Origin: Mycobacterium sp. IS-1496
Lineage (GTDB): Bacteria; Actinomycetota; Actinomycetes; Mycobacteriales; Mycobacteriaceae
DNA: 64,000 nucleotides
Assembly (NCBI RefSeq): GCF_001499995.1
Contig: NZ_LQIU01000008.1
Coordinates: 46,756-110,755 of the forward strand
Direction: 5' to 3'
How positions within the stretch are numbered: position 1 is the stretch's first letter; the number at the start of each line of letters is the position of its first letter. Below, in pieces: positions 33,713 through 42,622 of the stretch. A program made the translations under genes and the position numbers. Under the pieces are notes generated by a model. The model saw only the letters and a list, made by a program, of their open reading frames with translations. It did not search any database and was not told where the DNA came from.

Positions 33713-35466
33713 CAGTATTTCCGCTCCATCGGCTCATAGCGGGTCTGCACCACGGGCTTGTAGTCCAGGCGCACGTCGGAGAGCAGGTCGGTGCCCTCCT
33801 TGTAGGCCATGGTGTGGCGCATGTAGTTGGTGTCGTCGCGGTTGGGGTAGTCCTCGCGGGCGTGGCCGCCGCGGGACTCCTTGCGGTTGAGCGCGCCGAC
33901 GACGGTGACCTCGGCCAGCTCCAGCAGGAAGCCCAGCTCGATGGCCTCGAGCAGATCGCTGTTGTAACGCTTGCCCTTGTCCTGCACCGTGATCCGCGAG
34001 TACCGCTCCTTGAGCGCATGGATGTCGGTCAACGCCTGCTTCAGCGTCTCCTCGGTGCGGAACACCGCGGCGTTGTTGTCCATCGACTGCTGCAGCGCTC
34101 CGCGGATGTCGGCGACGCGCTCGTTGCCGTGTTCGGAGAGGATGTCGCCGACCCAGCCGACCACCATCTCGGCGGGCCGCTCCGGCATCTCGACGAAGTC
34201 GTGGCCGTTGGCGTAGTTGGCCGCGGCGATACCGGCGCGGCGGCCGAACACGTTGATGTCGAGCAGCGAGTTGGTGCCGAGGCGGTTGGCGCCGTGCACC
34301 GACACGCAGGCGCACTCGCCCGCGGCGTAGAGCCCCGGCACGATCGTGGTGTTGTCGCGCAGCACCTGACCGTTGACGGTGGTCGGGATGCCGCCCATGA
34401 CGTAGTGGCACGTCGGGTAGACGGGCACGAGTTCCTTGACCGGGTCGACGCCGAGGTAGGTGCGGGCGAACTCGGTGATGTCGGGCAGTTTCGCCTCGAG
34501 GACGTCCTCGCCGAGGTGGCGCACGTCGATGTAGACGTAGTCCTTGTTCGGCCCGGCGCCGCGGCCCTCGAGCACCTCCAGCACCATCGACCGGGCGACG
34601 ATGTCGCGCGGCGCGAGGTCGACGATCGTCGGGGCGTAACGCTCCATGAACCGTTCGCCGTCGCCGTTGAGGAGCCGTCCCCCCTCACCGCGCACGGCCT
34701 CGGAGATGAGGATGCCGAGCCCGGCCAGGCCCGTCGGGTGGAACTGGTGGAACTCCATGTCCTCCAGCGGCAGACCCTTGCGGAAGACGATGCCCAGCCC
34801 GTCACCGGTCAGCGTGTGCGCGTTGGACGTGGTCTTGTACATCCGTCCCGAACCGCCGGTGGCGAACACGATCGCCTTGGCGTGGAAGACATGGATGTCT
34901 CCTGTCGCCAGCTCGTACGCGATCACGCCGGTCGCCACCGGACCGCCGGGGGTCTCGGTCAGCGAGATGTCCAGCGCGTAGAACTCGTTGAAGAACTCGA
35001 CGTCGTGCTTGACGCAGTTCTGGTACAGCGTCTGCAGGATCATGTGGCCGGTGCGGTCGGCGGCGTAACAGGCCCGGCGCACCGGGGCCTTGCCGTGGTC
35101 GCGGGTGTGCCCGCCGAAGCGGCGCTGGTCGATGCGGCCCTCGGGGGTGCGGTTGAACGGCATCCCCATCTTCTCGAGGTCGAGCACCGCGTCGATGGCT
35201 TCCTTGCACATGATCTCGACGGCGTCCTGGTCGGCGAGGTAGTCGCCGCCCTTGACGGTGTCGAAGGTGTGCCACTCCCAGTTGTCCTCTTCGACGTTGG
35301 CGAGTGCGGCGCACATGCCGCCCTGGGCCGCGCCGGTGTGGCTACGGGTGGGGTACAGCTTGGTCAGCACCGCGGTGCGCGCGCGGGGGCCCGCCTCGAC
35401 CGCGGCGCGCATACCCGCTCCGCCTGCCCCGACGATGACGACGTCGTAGCGATGTTCAATCAACAT
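33712..35466 (-). CDS. sdhA: Succinate dehydrogenase flavoprotein subunit SdhA (Sdh2 type)
   Basis: Oxidises succinate to fumarate in the TCA cycle and respiratory chain. 584 residues. The N-terminal FAD motif is DVVIVGAGGAGMRAA. His43 in PTRSHTGAAQGGM is the site expected to bind FAD covalently. The substrate loop DFEFHQFHPTG-type sequence appears as MEFHQFHPTGLAG, and GEGGRLLNGDGERFM, PTCHYVMGGIP and the Arg-containing GANRLGTNSLLDINVFGR are conserved. It lies 13 bases after sdhD. It matches Rv3318. Confidence 0.97.
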   Translation of the reverse strand: MLIEHRYDVVIVGAGGAGMRAAVEAGPRARTAVLTKLYPTRSHTGAAQGGMCAALANVEEDNWEWHTFDTVKGGDYLADQDAVEIMCKEAIDAVLDLEKMGMPFNRTPEGRIDQRRFGGHTRDHGKAPVRRACYAADRTGHMILQTLYQNCVKHDVEFFNEFYALDISLTETPGGPVATGVIAYELATGDIHVFHAKAIVFATGGSGRMYKTTSNAHTLTGDGLGIVFRKGLPLEDMEFHQFHPTGLAGLGILISEAVRGEGGRLLNGDGERFMERYAPTIVDLAPRDIVARSMVLEVLEGRGAGPNKDYVYIDVRHLGEDVLEAKLPDITEFARTYLGVDPVKELVPVYPTCHYVMGGIPTTVNGQVLRDNTTIVPGLYAAGECACVSVHGANRLGTNSLLDINVFGRRAGIAAANYANGHDFVEMPERPAEMVVGWVGDILSEHGNERVADIRGALQQSMDNNAAVFRTEETLKQALTDIHALKERYSRITVQDKGKRYNSDLLEAIELGFLLELAEVTVVGALNRKESRGGHAREDYPNRDDTNYMRHTMAYKEGTDLLSDVRLDYKPVVQTRYEPMERKY

Positions 35467-35479
35467 GTGAGCCGAGTCC

Positions 35480-35962
35480 TTACGAGATGTTCGCGTCGAA
35501 CGTCAACAGCACGTAGGTGCCGAGGACGAGGATGAAGATCATCGACAGCGCCAGCAGCGAGTTCAGCCAGAACCGCGTGGAGTCCTTGCGGGCGTAGTCG
35601 GAGATGATGACGCGCAGGCCGTTGCCCCCGTGCAGCTGGGCCAGCCACAGCAGCAGCAGGTCCCACGTCTGCCAGAACGGCGACGACCACCGCTGCGCGA
35701 CGTAGTTGAAGTCGATGCGGTACACGCCCTCATCCCACATCAACATGATGAAGAGGTGGCCCAGCGCCAGGAACACCAGCACGAGGCCGGAGAACCGCAT
35801 GAACAGCCATGCGTACTTCTCGAAGTTCGGCATCCCGCCTGCGCGTTTGGGCGCGCGCGGGTTGTCCAGGCTCGGCGGCCGGTCGTGGCTGCGCTGCAGG
35901 ACCGGTGCGGGGCCGCCGCGGTCGGTGACGTGGTCGTAGGGGTTCTCCGCCACAGGACTCAT
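35480..35962 (-). CDS. sdhD: Succinate dehydrogenase membrane subunit SdhD
   Basis: A 160-residue membrane anchor. About 60 polar N-terminal residues precede three hydrophobic segments: YAWLFMRFSGLVLVFLALGHLFIMLMW, TWDLLLLWLAQLHGGNGLRVII and FWLNSLLALSMIFILVLGTYVLLTF. His in LALGHLF and QLHGGNG are candidates for heme or quinone contact. ATG 35962 overlaps the sdhC stop by 4 bases (ATGA), so translation is coupled. Part of the Sdh2-type complex II; Rv3317-like. Confidence 0.92.
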   Translation of the reverse strand: MSPVAENPYDHVTDRGGPAPVLQRSHDRPPSLDNPRAPKRAGGMPNFEKYAWLFMRFSGLVLVFLALGHLFIMLMWDEGVYRIDFNYVAQRWSSPFWQTWDLLLLWLAQLHGGNGLRVIISDYARKDSTRFWLNSLLALSMIFILVLGTYVLLTFDANIS

Positions 35963-36387
35963 AGGAAACGCTCCGCCATGTGCATGCCGATCACGCCGAG
36001 CGACGCGATCATGACTGTGATGAACACGCCCGCCACGACCCACAGCATCTGCCGCTGGTAACGCGCGCCCTTGGACCAGAAGTCGATCAGGATGACGCGG
36101 ATGCCGTTGAGGGCGTGGTAGAGCACCGCGCCGACCAGGCCGATCTCCATCAGACCGATGATCGGGGTCTTGTACGTCTCGATGACGGCGTTGTAGGCCT
36201 CGGGGCTGACCCGCACCAGCGCCGTGTCGACGACGTGGACGAACAGGAAGAAGAAGATCGCCGCACCGGAGATACGGTGCAGCACCCACGACCACATCGC
36301 CGGGTCACCGCGGTAGAGGGTGCGGCGGCGGGATGGTTTGGATCGCGGCGACGGAACGTCGGTATCCGCTGTTGTCGCAGTACTCAT
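35959..36387 (-). CDS. sdhC: Succinate dehydrogenase cytochrome b-type subunit SdhC
   Basis: A 142-residue membrane anchor and first gene of the sdh operon. After a basic N-terminus (SPRSKPSRRRTLYRG) come three membrane segments. The signature WSWVLHRISGAAIFFFLFVHVVDTAL contains the Arg-Ile-Ser-Gly quinone-site motif and a His for heme b, and VGAVLYHALNGIRVILIDF is the second conserved block. GGAGGA lies 5 bases before ATG 36387. Rv3316-like. Confidence 0.93.
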   Translation of the reverse strand: MSTATTADTDVPSPRSKPSRRRTLYRGDPAMWSWVLHRISGAAIFFFLFVHVVDTALVRVSPEAYNAVIETYKTPIIGLMEIGLVGAVLYHALNGIRVILIDFWSKGARYQRQMLWVVAGVFITVMIASLGVIGMHMAERFL

Positions 36388-36618
36388 TGGTCCTCCAACG
36401 CCATCGGTGGACGCTTGGGGCGGGTGCGAGAACCTCTGCTGGCCTCAACCGCTGCCCCAAACCTCGGGGCGACTCTAATCCCCTTTGTACTGCTGAACGA
36501 ACTAGCGTGTTGCCGTATGCCCCGCTCAGAGGGCAGAAGTTAGGGTCGCCTATCTGCTGCGAGGGCTCGTCCGGTGTGCCTTTCGGAATCCATTCAGAGG
36601 CGGGGTGAGAGAGCGGAA
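36388..36618. promoter_or_regulatory. Divergent promoter region between sdhC and cdd
   Basis: This 231-base gap is less GC-rich than its surroundings. On the minus strand TAGAGT (36477-36472), with TTCGTT 18 bases upstream, is a possible sdh promoter and would leave a leader of roughly 80 bases. On the plus strand TAGGGT near 36542 could serve cdd. A short GCCCC/GGGGC hairpin lies at about 36454-36470. No riboswitch pattern was recognised. Confidence 0.4.
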
Positions 36619-37047
36619 ATGACTGCCGAAATCAATTGGGAAGCGTTGCGGCACAAGGCGATAGAGGCGGTTGGGCAGGCTTACGCGCCGTATTCGGGTT
36701 TCCCCGTCGGGGCGGCGGCACTGGTCGACGATGACCGAATCGTGACCGGATGCAATGTGGAGAATGTCTCATATGGCCTGGGTCTCTGCGCCGAGTGCAG
36801 TGTGGTCTGCGCCCTGCATTCGGGCGGCGGGGGAAGGCTGGTCGCGCTGTCCTGTGCGGGCCCCGATTCCGAGGTGCTGATGCCGTGTGGCCGCTGCCGT
36901 CAGGTGCTGCTCGAACACGGCGGACCCGGACTGCTGATCGACCATCCGCTCGGCCCGCGACCGCTGGGTGAACTGCTGCCCGACGCGTTCGGACCCGACG
37001 ATCTGGCCCGGCGGAACCGGACCCCGGCCGCCGGGGAGAAGCCGTGA
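36619..37047 (+). CDS. cdd: Cytidine deaminase
   Basis: Deaminates cytidine and deoxycytidine to uridine forms in pyrimidine salvage. 142 residues. The substrate loop is YAPYSGFPVGAAAL. The zinc and catalytic site is LCAECSVVCAL (Cys-Ala-Glu), with the second Cys pair in MPCGRCRQVLLE. ATG 36619 is chosen as it begins the family N-terminus and has GAGAGAGCGGAA upstream. It overlaps deoA by 4 bases (GTGA), starting the cdd-deoA-add-marR operon seen also in M. tuberculosis for its first three genes. Confidence 0.95.
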   Translation: MTAEINWEALRHKAIEAVGQAYAPYSGFPVGAAALVDDDRIVTGCNVENVSYGLGLCAECSVVCALHSGGGGRLVALSCAGPDSEVLMPCGRCRQVLLEHGGPGLLIDHPLGPRPLGELLPDAFGPDDLARRNRTPAAGEKP

Positions 37048-38414
37048 CCCACTTCACATTCGACGCGCCGACGGTGATCCGCACCAAGCGCGACGGCGGT
37101 GTTCTGTCCGAGGCCGCGATCGACTGGGTGATCGACGCCTACACCCGCGGGCAGGTGGCCGACGAGCAGATGTCGGCACTGCTGATGGCGATCTTCCTGC
37201 GGGGGATGACCGGCGAGGAGATCGCCCGCTGGACCGCGGCGATGGTCGCCTCGGGGGAGCGGTTCGACTTCACCGATCTGCGACGTGACTCCGACGGCCG
37301 TGCGCTCGCCCTGGTGGACAAACACTCCACCGGCGGGGTCGGCGACAAGATCACCATCCCCCTGGTGCCGGTGGTGATGGCCTGTGGCGGCGCGGTCCCG
37401 CAGGCCGCCGGCCGCGGACTCGGCCACACCGGCGGCACCCTCGACAAACTCGAAGCCATCCCCGGGTTCTCCGCCGAGCTGACGAAAACCCAGATCCGCC
37501 AACAACTCCGGGGGATCGGCGCGGCGATCTTCGCCGCCGGTGAGCTCGCCCCGGCCGATCGCAAGATCTACGCGCTGCGCGACGTCACCGCCACCACCGA
37601 ATCGCTGCCGCTGATCGCCAGCTCGGTGATGAGCAAGAAGATCGCCGAGGGCGCCCGTGCGCTCGTGCTCGACACGAAGGTCGGGTCGGGGGCCTTCCTG
37701 CCCACCGAGGCCGAGGCCCGCGAACTCGCCCGCACGATGGTCGAGTTGGGCCGGGCACACGGTCTGGTGACCCGGGCCCTGCTGACGGACATGTCGGTAC
37801 CGCTCGGCCGCGCCGTGGGCAATGCGGTCGAGGTCGTCGAATCGCTGGAGGTGCTGGCCGGCGGCGGTCCCGACGACGTCGTGGAGCTGACGCTCGCACT
37901 GGCGGCCGAGATGCTCGACGCCGCCGGACTCGACGCCACCGACCCCGCCGAGACGCTGCGCGACGGCACCGCCATGGACTGCTTCCGCGCGCTCGTCGCC
38001 GCCCAGGGCGGTGACGTCACGACCCTGTCGCCCGAGTCGGCCGCCGCGGCGTTGCCCATCGGTGTCCACTACGACACCGTCACGGCACCGCGCGGTGGCA
38101 CCATGGGTGCCATCGACGCGATGGCGGTGGGTCTGGCGGTGTGGCGGCTCGGGGCGGGCCGCTCGGCCCCCGGTGAGCAGGTGCAGTTCGGCGCCGGGAT
38201 CCGCATACACCGTCGGCCCGGCGAAGCGGTGCGCGCGGGCGACCCCCTGTTCACCCTGTACACCGACACCCCGGCCCGGCTCGGGCCCGCGCGCGCCGAA
38301 CTCGACGGCGCGTGGACCGTGGGGGACGGTGCCCCGCCGGAGCGTCCGCTGATCATCGATCGGATCACCGCGACACCTCTGACGACGCCGAATGTGAGGA
38401 ATACGTGCCGATGA
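37044..38414 (+). CDS. deoA: Thymidine phosphorylase
   Basis: Splits thymidine or deoxyuridine with phosphate to base plus 2-deoxyribose 1-phosphate. 456 residues. Conserved blocks are [79 protein letters not shown] and the C-terminal barrel-sandwich domain with [20 protein letters not shown] 37044 overlaps cdd and its stop overlaps add (ATGA), so three salvage genes are translationally linked. Confidence 0.96.
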   Translation: MTHFTFDAPTVIRTKRDGGVLSEAAIDWVIDAYTRGQVADEQMSALLMAIFLRGMTGEEIARWTAAMVASGERFDFTDLRRDSDGRALALVDKHSTGGVGDKITIPLVPVVMACGGAVPQAAGRGLGHTGGTLDKLEAIPGFSAELTKTQIRQQLRGIGAAIFAAGELAPADRKIYALRDVTATTESLPLIASSVMSKKIAEGARALVLDTKVGSGAFLPTEAEARELARTMVELGRAHGLVTRALLTDMSVPLGRAVGNAVEVVESLEVLAGGGPDDVVELTLALAAEMLDAAGLDATDPAETLRDGTAMDCFRALVAAQGGDVTTLSPESAAAALPIGVHYDTVTAPRGGTMGAIDAMAVGLAVWRLGAGRSAPGEQVQFGAGIRIHRRPGEAVRAGDPLFTLYTDTPARLGPARAELDGAWTVGDGAPPERPLIIDRITATPLTTPNVRNTCR

Positions 38415-39499
38415 CGACACCGCTGACGCTGGAGAACATCCGCCAGGCGCCCAAGGCGCTGCTGCACGACCACCTCGACGGCGGGCTGCGACCGTCGACG
38501 GTGCTCGACCTGGCCGGACAGTACGGGTACGACGACCTGCCCGCCGACGACGTCGACGAGCTGGCGACGTTCTTCCGCACCGCCGCCCACAGCGGTTCGC
38601 TGGTGCGCTACCTGGAACCGTTCGCCCACACCGTGGGGGTGATGCAGACGCCGGAGGCGCTGCACCGGGTGGCGTTCGAATGCGTCGAGGACCTCGCCGG
38701 CGACAACGTCGTCTACGCCGAGGTGCGTTTCGCCCCGGAACTGCACATCGAGGGCGGGATGAGCCTGGACGCGGTCGTCGACTCCGTGCTGGCCGGATTC
38801 GCCGACGGGGAGAAGGCCGCGGCCAGTGCGGGCCGCACGATCACGGTGCGCTGCCTGGTCACGGCGATGCGCCATGCCGCGCGCTCGCGGGAGATCGCCG
38901 AACTGGCCATCCGGTTCCGCGACCGCGGTGTCGTCGGCTTCGACATCGCCGGCGCGGAGGCGGGCTACCCGCCCACCCGTCACCTCGACGCGTTCGAGTA
39001 CATGCGAGGCAACAACGCGCGCTTCACGATTCACGCCGGCGAGGCGTTCGGCCTGCCGTCCATCCACGAGGCCATCGCGTTCTGCGGCGCCGACCGGCTG
39101 GGCCACGGTGTCCGCATCGTCGACGACATCACGGTGGCGCCCGACGGTCAGGTCAAGCTGGGCCGGTTGGCCAACATCCTGCGGGACAAGCGCATCCCGC
39201 TGGAGTTGTGCCCGAGTTCCAACGTGCAGACCGGCGCGGTCCCCAGCATCGCCGAGCATCCGTTCGACCTGCTGGCCCGCACCCGGTTCCGCGTCACGGT
39301 GAACACCGACAACCGGCTGATGAGCGACACCACGATGAGCCAGGAGATGCTGCGCCTGGTCGAGGCCTTCGGCTACGGCTGGAGCGATCTCGCGCGGTTC
39401 ACCATCAACGCGATGAAATCGTCGTTCATCCCGTTCGACGAGCGGCTGGCACTGATCGACGACGTCATCAAACCCCGTTACGCGGTGCTGGCCGGGTGA
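38411..39499 (+). CDS. add: Adenosine deaminase
   Basis: Converts adenosine and deoxyadenosine to inosine forms. 362 residues. Zinc ligands lie in [14 protein letters not shown] (His-x-His) and [13 protein letters not shown]. The catalytic HGVRIVDD and C-terminal [13 protein letters not shown] follow; the last replaces the NTDDP of many homologues with NTDNR, as in other actinobacterial members I recall. ATG 38411 overlaps the deoA stop by 4 bases. A marR-type gene follows after 16 bases. Confidence 0.95.
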   Translation: MTTPLTLENIRQAPKALLHDHLDGGLRPSTVLDLAGQYGYDDLPADDVDELATFFRTAAHSGSLVRYLEPFAHTVGVMQTPEALHRVAFECVEDLAGDNVVYAEVRFAPELHIEGGMSLDAVVDSVLAGFADGEKAAASAGRTITVRCLVTAMRHAARSREIAELAIRFRDRGVVGFDIAGAEAGYPPTRHLDAFEYMRGNNARFTIHAGEAFGLPSIHEAIAFCGADRLGHGVRIVDDITVAPDGQVKLGRLANILRDKRIPLELCPSSNVQTGAVPSIAEHPFDLLARTRFRVTVNTDNRLMSDTTMSQEMLRLVEAFGYGWSDLARFTINAMKSSFIPFDERLALIDDVIKPRYAVLAG

Positions 39500-39515
39500 G
39501 TGGGCGAACGGCGGC

Positions 39516-40016
39516 GTGACCGACGACGAACGCCGGCTCGACCCGGCGCAGCGCCGCGCGTGGTTGGCCTACATGCGGGTCTACCACCGGCTCGAGTTCG
39601 AGATGAACCGACAGCTGCAGGCCGACAGCGGGTTGTCGCTCGCCGACTACACCGTGCTCAACGCTCTGACCAACGCTCCGCGGGACCGGGCCCAGGTCAA
39701 TGTGCTGGCGACGACCATCGGCTGGGAACGCAGCCGGCTCTCGCACCACCTGCAGCGGATGAGCCGGCGTGGGCTGGTGGAGCGGTCGGTGTCCGACGGG
39801 GACCGGCGGGCGACGGACATCGTGCTCACCGACCACGGCCGCCGGGAGTTCGAAGCCGCCGCGCCCGGGCACGCCGCCCGGGTGAAGGCGCTGTTCTTCT
39901 CCGATCTGAACCCCGCGCAGAACGACGCCCTGGCCGACATCCTGGAGGCGGCGTACGAGTCGATCCTGCGGCACGGCACGCTACCTCGGCCCGACATCGA
40001 CGAGGAGCGGGCGTGA
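39516..40016 (+). CDS. MarR-family transcriptional regulator
   Basis: A 166-residue winged-helix repressor-type protein. The DNA-binding part is LSLADYTVLNALTNAP, VNVLATTIGWERSRLSHHLQRMSRRGLVERSVSDGDRRATDIVLTDHGRREFE, a textbook MarR wHTH with wing. GTG 39516 follows the add stop by 16 bases, so it may be read through from the salvage operon. It ends one base before the convergent SDR gene. The dyads upstream of the SDR are possible targets, though the genes do not share a promoter. Confidence 0.9.
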   Translation: MTDDERRLDPAQRRAWLAYMRVYHRLEFEMNRQLQADSGLSLADYTVLNALTNAPRDRAQVNVLATTIGWERSRLSHHLQRMSRRGLVERSVSDGDRRATDIVLTDHGRREFEAAAPGHAARVKALFFSDLNPAQNDALADILEAAYESILRHGTLPRPDIDEERA

Positions 40017-40017
40017 A

Positions 40018-40764
40018 TCAGATCTGTTCGGCGCCGCCGTCGACGAACAGTTCGCTGCCGGTCGCGAAGCTGCTCTGGTCCGACGCGAGGAACACCACGG
40101 CCGCGGCGATCTCCTCGGGCCTGCCGAGCCGGCCGAGGGGTGTGGCGGCGGCCATCTCGTCGAGCAGTCCCTGTTCCTGACCTGCCGGCGCCAGTCCCTT
40201 GAGCCCTGGTGTCTCTGTCGATCCGGGGGTCACCGTGTTGACCCGGATCCCGCGACCGGCCAACTCCGCCGCCCAGGTTCTGCCGAACGAACGGATGGCC
40301 GCCTTCGATGCCGCATAGGCGCTGAAGGCCGGTGTTCCGTTGTGTGCGGAGGTCGAGCCCGTCAGCACGATCGATGCGCCCTCGTTGAGCAGCGGCAGCA
40401 CCGCCTGCACCGTGTAGACCGTGCCGAACACGTTGGTGCCGAACGTGTTCGCCAGGTGCTCGGGCGTGATGTCGGGCAGTGCGGCGAACTCACCACCGCC
40501 GGCGTTGGCGAAGACGACGTCGAGACCGCGGCCCCGCGACCGGATCGCCGTGACCACCGCTTCGAGGTCTTCGGGCCGCGACACGTCACCGCGTACTCCG
40601 GTGGCGGCATCGCCGATCGACGCGACGGCCGCGTCGAGTGCCTGCCGGCGGCGGCCGGTGAGGAAGACGTGGGCGCCCTCGGCGGCCAGTCGCTGTGCGG
40701 TGGCCAGCCCGATGCCGGACGTGGCGCCGGTGACGAGTGCGGTCTTGTGCTCCAGAAGCTTCAT
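40018..40764 (-). CDS. Short-chain dehydrogenase/reductase
   Basis: A 248-residue classical SDR. The NAD(P)-binding motif is TALVTGATSGIGLATAQ, with GRRR after beta-2 suggesting NADPH preference. FANAGGGEF is the NAG motif. Catalytic residues are Ser in VLTGSTSAHNG and YxxxK in YAASKAA. GRPEEIAAAVVFLASDQSSFATGSELFVDGG ends the protein. Two inverted repeats and a 14-bp palindrome lie just upstream of ATG 40764, suggesting regulation by a repressor. Substrate unknown. Confidence 0.92.
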   Translation of the reverse strand: MKLLEHKTALVTGATSGIGLATAQRLAAEGAHVFLTGRRRQALDAAVASIGDAATGVRGDVSRPEDLEAVVTAIRSRGRGLDVVFANAGGGEFAALPDITPEHLANTFGTNVFGTVYTVQAVLPLLNEGASIVLTGSTSAHNGTPAFSAYAASKAAIRSFGRTWAAELAGRGIRVNTVTPGSTETPGLKGLAPAGQEQGLLDEMAAATPLGRLGRPEEIAAAVVFLASDQSSFATGSELFVDGGAEQI

Positions 40765-40775
40765 GACGTGTCTTT

Positions 40776-40823
40776 CGATCGTTGGGTGCGGACACCTGTC
40801 ACAACGATCGGTGACATGTCACC
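40776..40823. promoter_or_regulatory. Nested dyads upstream of the SDR gene
   Basis: CGATCGTTG (40776-40784) and CAACGATCG (40802-40810) form a perfect 9-bp inverted repeat. Touching it is GGTGACATGTCACC (40810-40823), a perfect 14-bp palindrome, related to ACCTGTCAC on the other side. They fill the space upstream of the SDR start and are likely operator sites. Confidence 0.6.
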
Positions 40824-40841
40824 TATTCCGCCGTGCGCGGC

Positions 40842-42116
40842 TCACTCCTGGCGCAGGCGGGACTCCACGAAGGCCTCCAGCGCCTCCCACTGCTGGACGG
40901 CCTCGGCGTACGGCGGTTCGGGGCGCTCGGCGGCCTCCGGATCGAGCGCATGGGCCACGAACGACCCGAGCGCGGTGCCGGGGTCCAGTGTCTTGTCGAC
41001 GGTGTTGTCCTCGGCGTACTGGCCGACGTCGCGGAGCAGTTCGAGCGCCAGCTCGAGCTGGTCGCGGTCGATCGTGTCGGGGCCGTCGGCGATGTCGTCG
41101 GCCAGGCCGCTGAGCACGTAGACGTTCTCGTCGATCACCTCGACCTCGAGAGAGCCGTCGGTGGCCGCGGTGCGGATGTCGTCGTAGGTGGCCAGATCCG
41201 ACAGGTCGTGGTCGTGCTCGTCGGCGAGATAGCGGGCCAGCGCGCGCTCGGAGCCGAACACGCTGATGCGCCCGTTGCGGCCGAGGAACACCGGCTGGTC
41301 GTCGAGGTAGCAGCGCAGCGTGTAGAAGGTGCCCGACCGGGTCATCAGCCGCACCGGGTCGATGCCGACCTTGAGCCAGAAGTCCTCGTCGCTACCGAGT
41401 ACCGCTGCGGCGGCGGGTGATTCGAGAGCGTCGGACTCCGTGGCCGCCGGTTCGGCGTCCTCGGTCTCCTCGGCGGTGGCCGCCGCGTCGGTGGCCTCGT
41501 CCTCTTCGGGCTCGGGCGCCGGCTGTTCGAGTTCGTCGGCGGCCTTCTGCGACGCTGACGCATCGACGTCGGGGACGGTGACGATCTCGTCGATCGCGTC
41601 GAGCACACCGTCCCAGCTGCGGGCGATCACCGCTTCGATGTCGGCCCAGCGTTTGCGCCCGCTGCGGCCCTTGAACGCCTCGACACCGCCGCCGACCGAA
41701 CCGAGCTGCGGGTTGCCGTTGAAGAACTTCGTCACCGCGGGCAGATCGCACACCGAACCGATCGACGAGGCGATCGCGAGGGTGCGGTGCAGGGTGTCGA
41801 CGACCGTCTCGCTCGCCTTCTCGGCTGCCGCCTCCGGCACCCCGACGAGGTCGTATTCGCGGTCCTCGGCGGGCTTGAGCCGGTGCGCCGACGCCCCGGT
41901 CAGTTTCTCCCAGGCCGGATGGTCGGTCAGGTCGTGGTCGGTGTTGGTCCGCACGAAGGCCACCAGATCGGCCACCGACTCGAAGGCGTAGAGGTCCTCG
42001 TCCTTGCCGAGGAACGCCTCCCATTCGTCACCGGCGTCCCGCCAGCGCGGAGCCCACAGTGTGTACAGGTCGCCCTTGGTCAGCCCGAGCCGAACCGGCA
42101 CGATGTCAGCAGCCAT
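40842..42116 (-). CDS. Rv3311-like conserved protein of unknown function
   Basis: A 424-residue soluble protein. Two similar halves flank an acidic linker. The first half has PVRLGLTKGDLYTLWAPRWRDAGDEWEAFLGKDEDLYAFESVADLVAFVR. The second has DPVRLMTRSGTFYTLRCYLDDQPVFLGRNGRISVFGSERALARYL. Between them lies a Glu/Ala/Pro-rich stretch (about residues 195-235). This looks like an internal duplication. Some mycobacterial entries call it a primosomal protein, which nothing in the sequence supports. ATG 42116 follows TAGGCT by 7 bases, implying a leaderless mRNA. Confidence 0.8.
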   Translation of the reverse strand: MAADIVPVRLGLTKGDLYTLWAPRWRDAGDEWEAFLGKDEDLYAFESVADLVAFVRTNTDHDLTDHPAWEKLTGASAHRLKPAEDREYDLVGVPEAAAEKASETVVDTLHRTLAIASSIGSVCDLPAVTKFFNGNPQLGSVGGGVEAFKGRSGRKRWADIEAVIARSWDGVLDAIDEIVTVPDVDASASQKAADELEQPAPEPEEDEATDAAATAEETEDAEPAATESDALESPAAAAVLGSDEDFWLKVGIDPVRLMTRSGTFYTLRCYLDDQPVFLGRNGRISVFGSERALARYLADEHDHDLSDLATYDDIRTAATDGSLEVEVIDENVYVLSGLADDIADGPDTIDRDQLELALELLRDVGQYAEDNTVDKTLDPGTALGSFVAHALDPEAAERPEPPYAEAVQQWEALEAFVESRLRQE

Positions 42117-42123
42117 GCGGCAC

Positions 42124-42129
42124 AGCCTA
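42124..42129 (-). promoter_or_regulatory. -10 element TAGGCT of the Rv3311-like gene
   Basis: TAGGCT on the minus strand lies 7 bases before ATG 42116. Its first three bases are also the stop codon of the upstream YbaB-like gene. Confidence 0.45.
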
Positions 42130-42438
42130 ACGACCGAGGTCTGCGACCACGTCGCCGAGCACCGCCTGCCGGTGTGCGCAGGCCGCACGCGCCGCCGCCT
42201 GCGTCGTCTCGACGACCAGTGCCGCGATGCGTGAAGCGGGCAACCGGGTGACCGACTCGGCCAGTGTCACCGACACCAGCAGACCGCCGCCGTCCACCGC
42301 GGCGCGGACATCGCCGTCCGGCGACGTCGCCTCGGCCCGAAGCCCCGCCAGTGCGTCGACGGCCGCCGACAGTGCCTCGGCGTGCATCAGTGCGCGTGCC
42401 AGCGTGTCGTCACAGGCGCGGGCCAGTTCGTCGAACAT
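42127..42438 (-). CDS. YbaB/EbfC-like small protein
   Basis: A 103-residue protein: an N-terminal helix (MFDELARACDDTLARALMHAEALSAAVDALAGLRAEATSPDG) followed by a beta segment (VRAAVDGGGLLVSVTLAESV) and a C-terminal helix (IAALVVETTQAAARAACAHRQAVLGDVVADL). This helix-strand-strand-helix layout matches YbaB/EbfC-type nucleoid-associated proteins, which in mycobacteria also include small members near signalling or secretion genes. It stops 10 bases before the Rv3311-like start. Assignment is by layout and short patterns only. Confidence 0.6.
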   Translation of the reverse strand: MFDELARACDDTLARALMHAEALSAAVDALAGLRAEATSPDGDVRAAVDGGGLLVSVTLAESVTRLPASRIAALVVETTQAAARAACAHRQAVLGDVVADLGR

Positions 42439-42622
42439 CAGTGATTGAGACGTCGAACGCGTGCGGGTGGTTCCCAAACTCGCCAAACCGCTTCCTGCGG
42501 GCGCCAGCGCCCTATTGTTGGTACCGATCGACAGCGGCGGAAGCCGGGTGATGACGGTGAGAAGTGTGCCGGATGTGCGGTACCCGAATCCTCCACGCCG
42601 GGGCGTGGACCGAGGCGATCCG

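Noticed and set aside
36388..36618. Possible small gene or riboswitch in the sdhC-cdd gap
   Set aside because: Short frames here lack ribosome sites and coding bias, and I could not form any known riboswitch pattern; it is best read as a promoter region.
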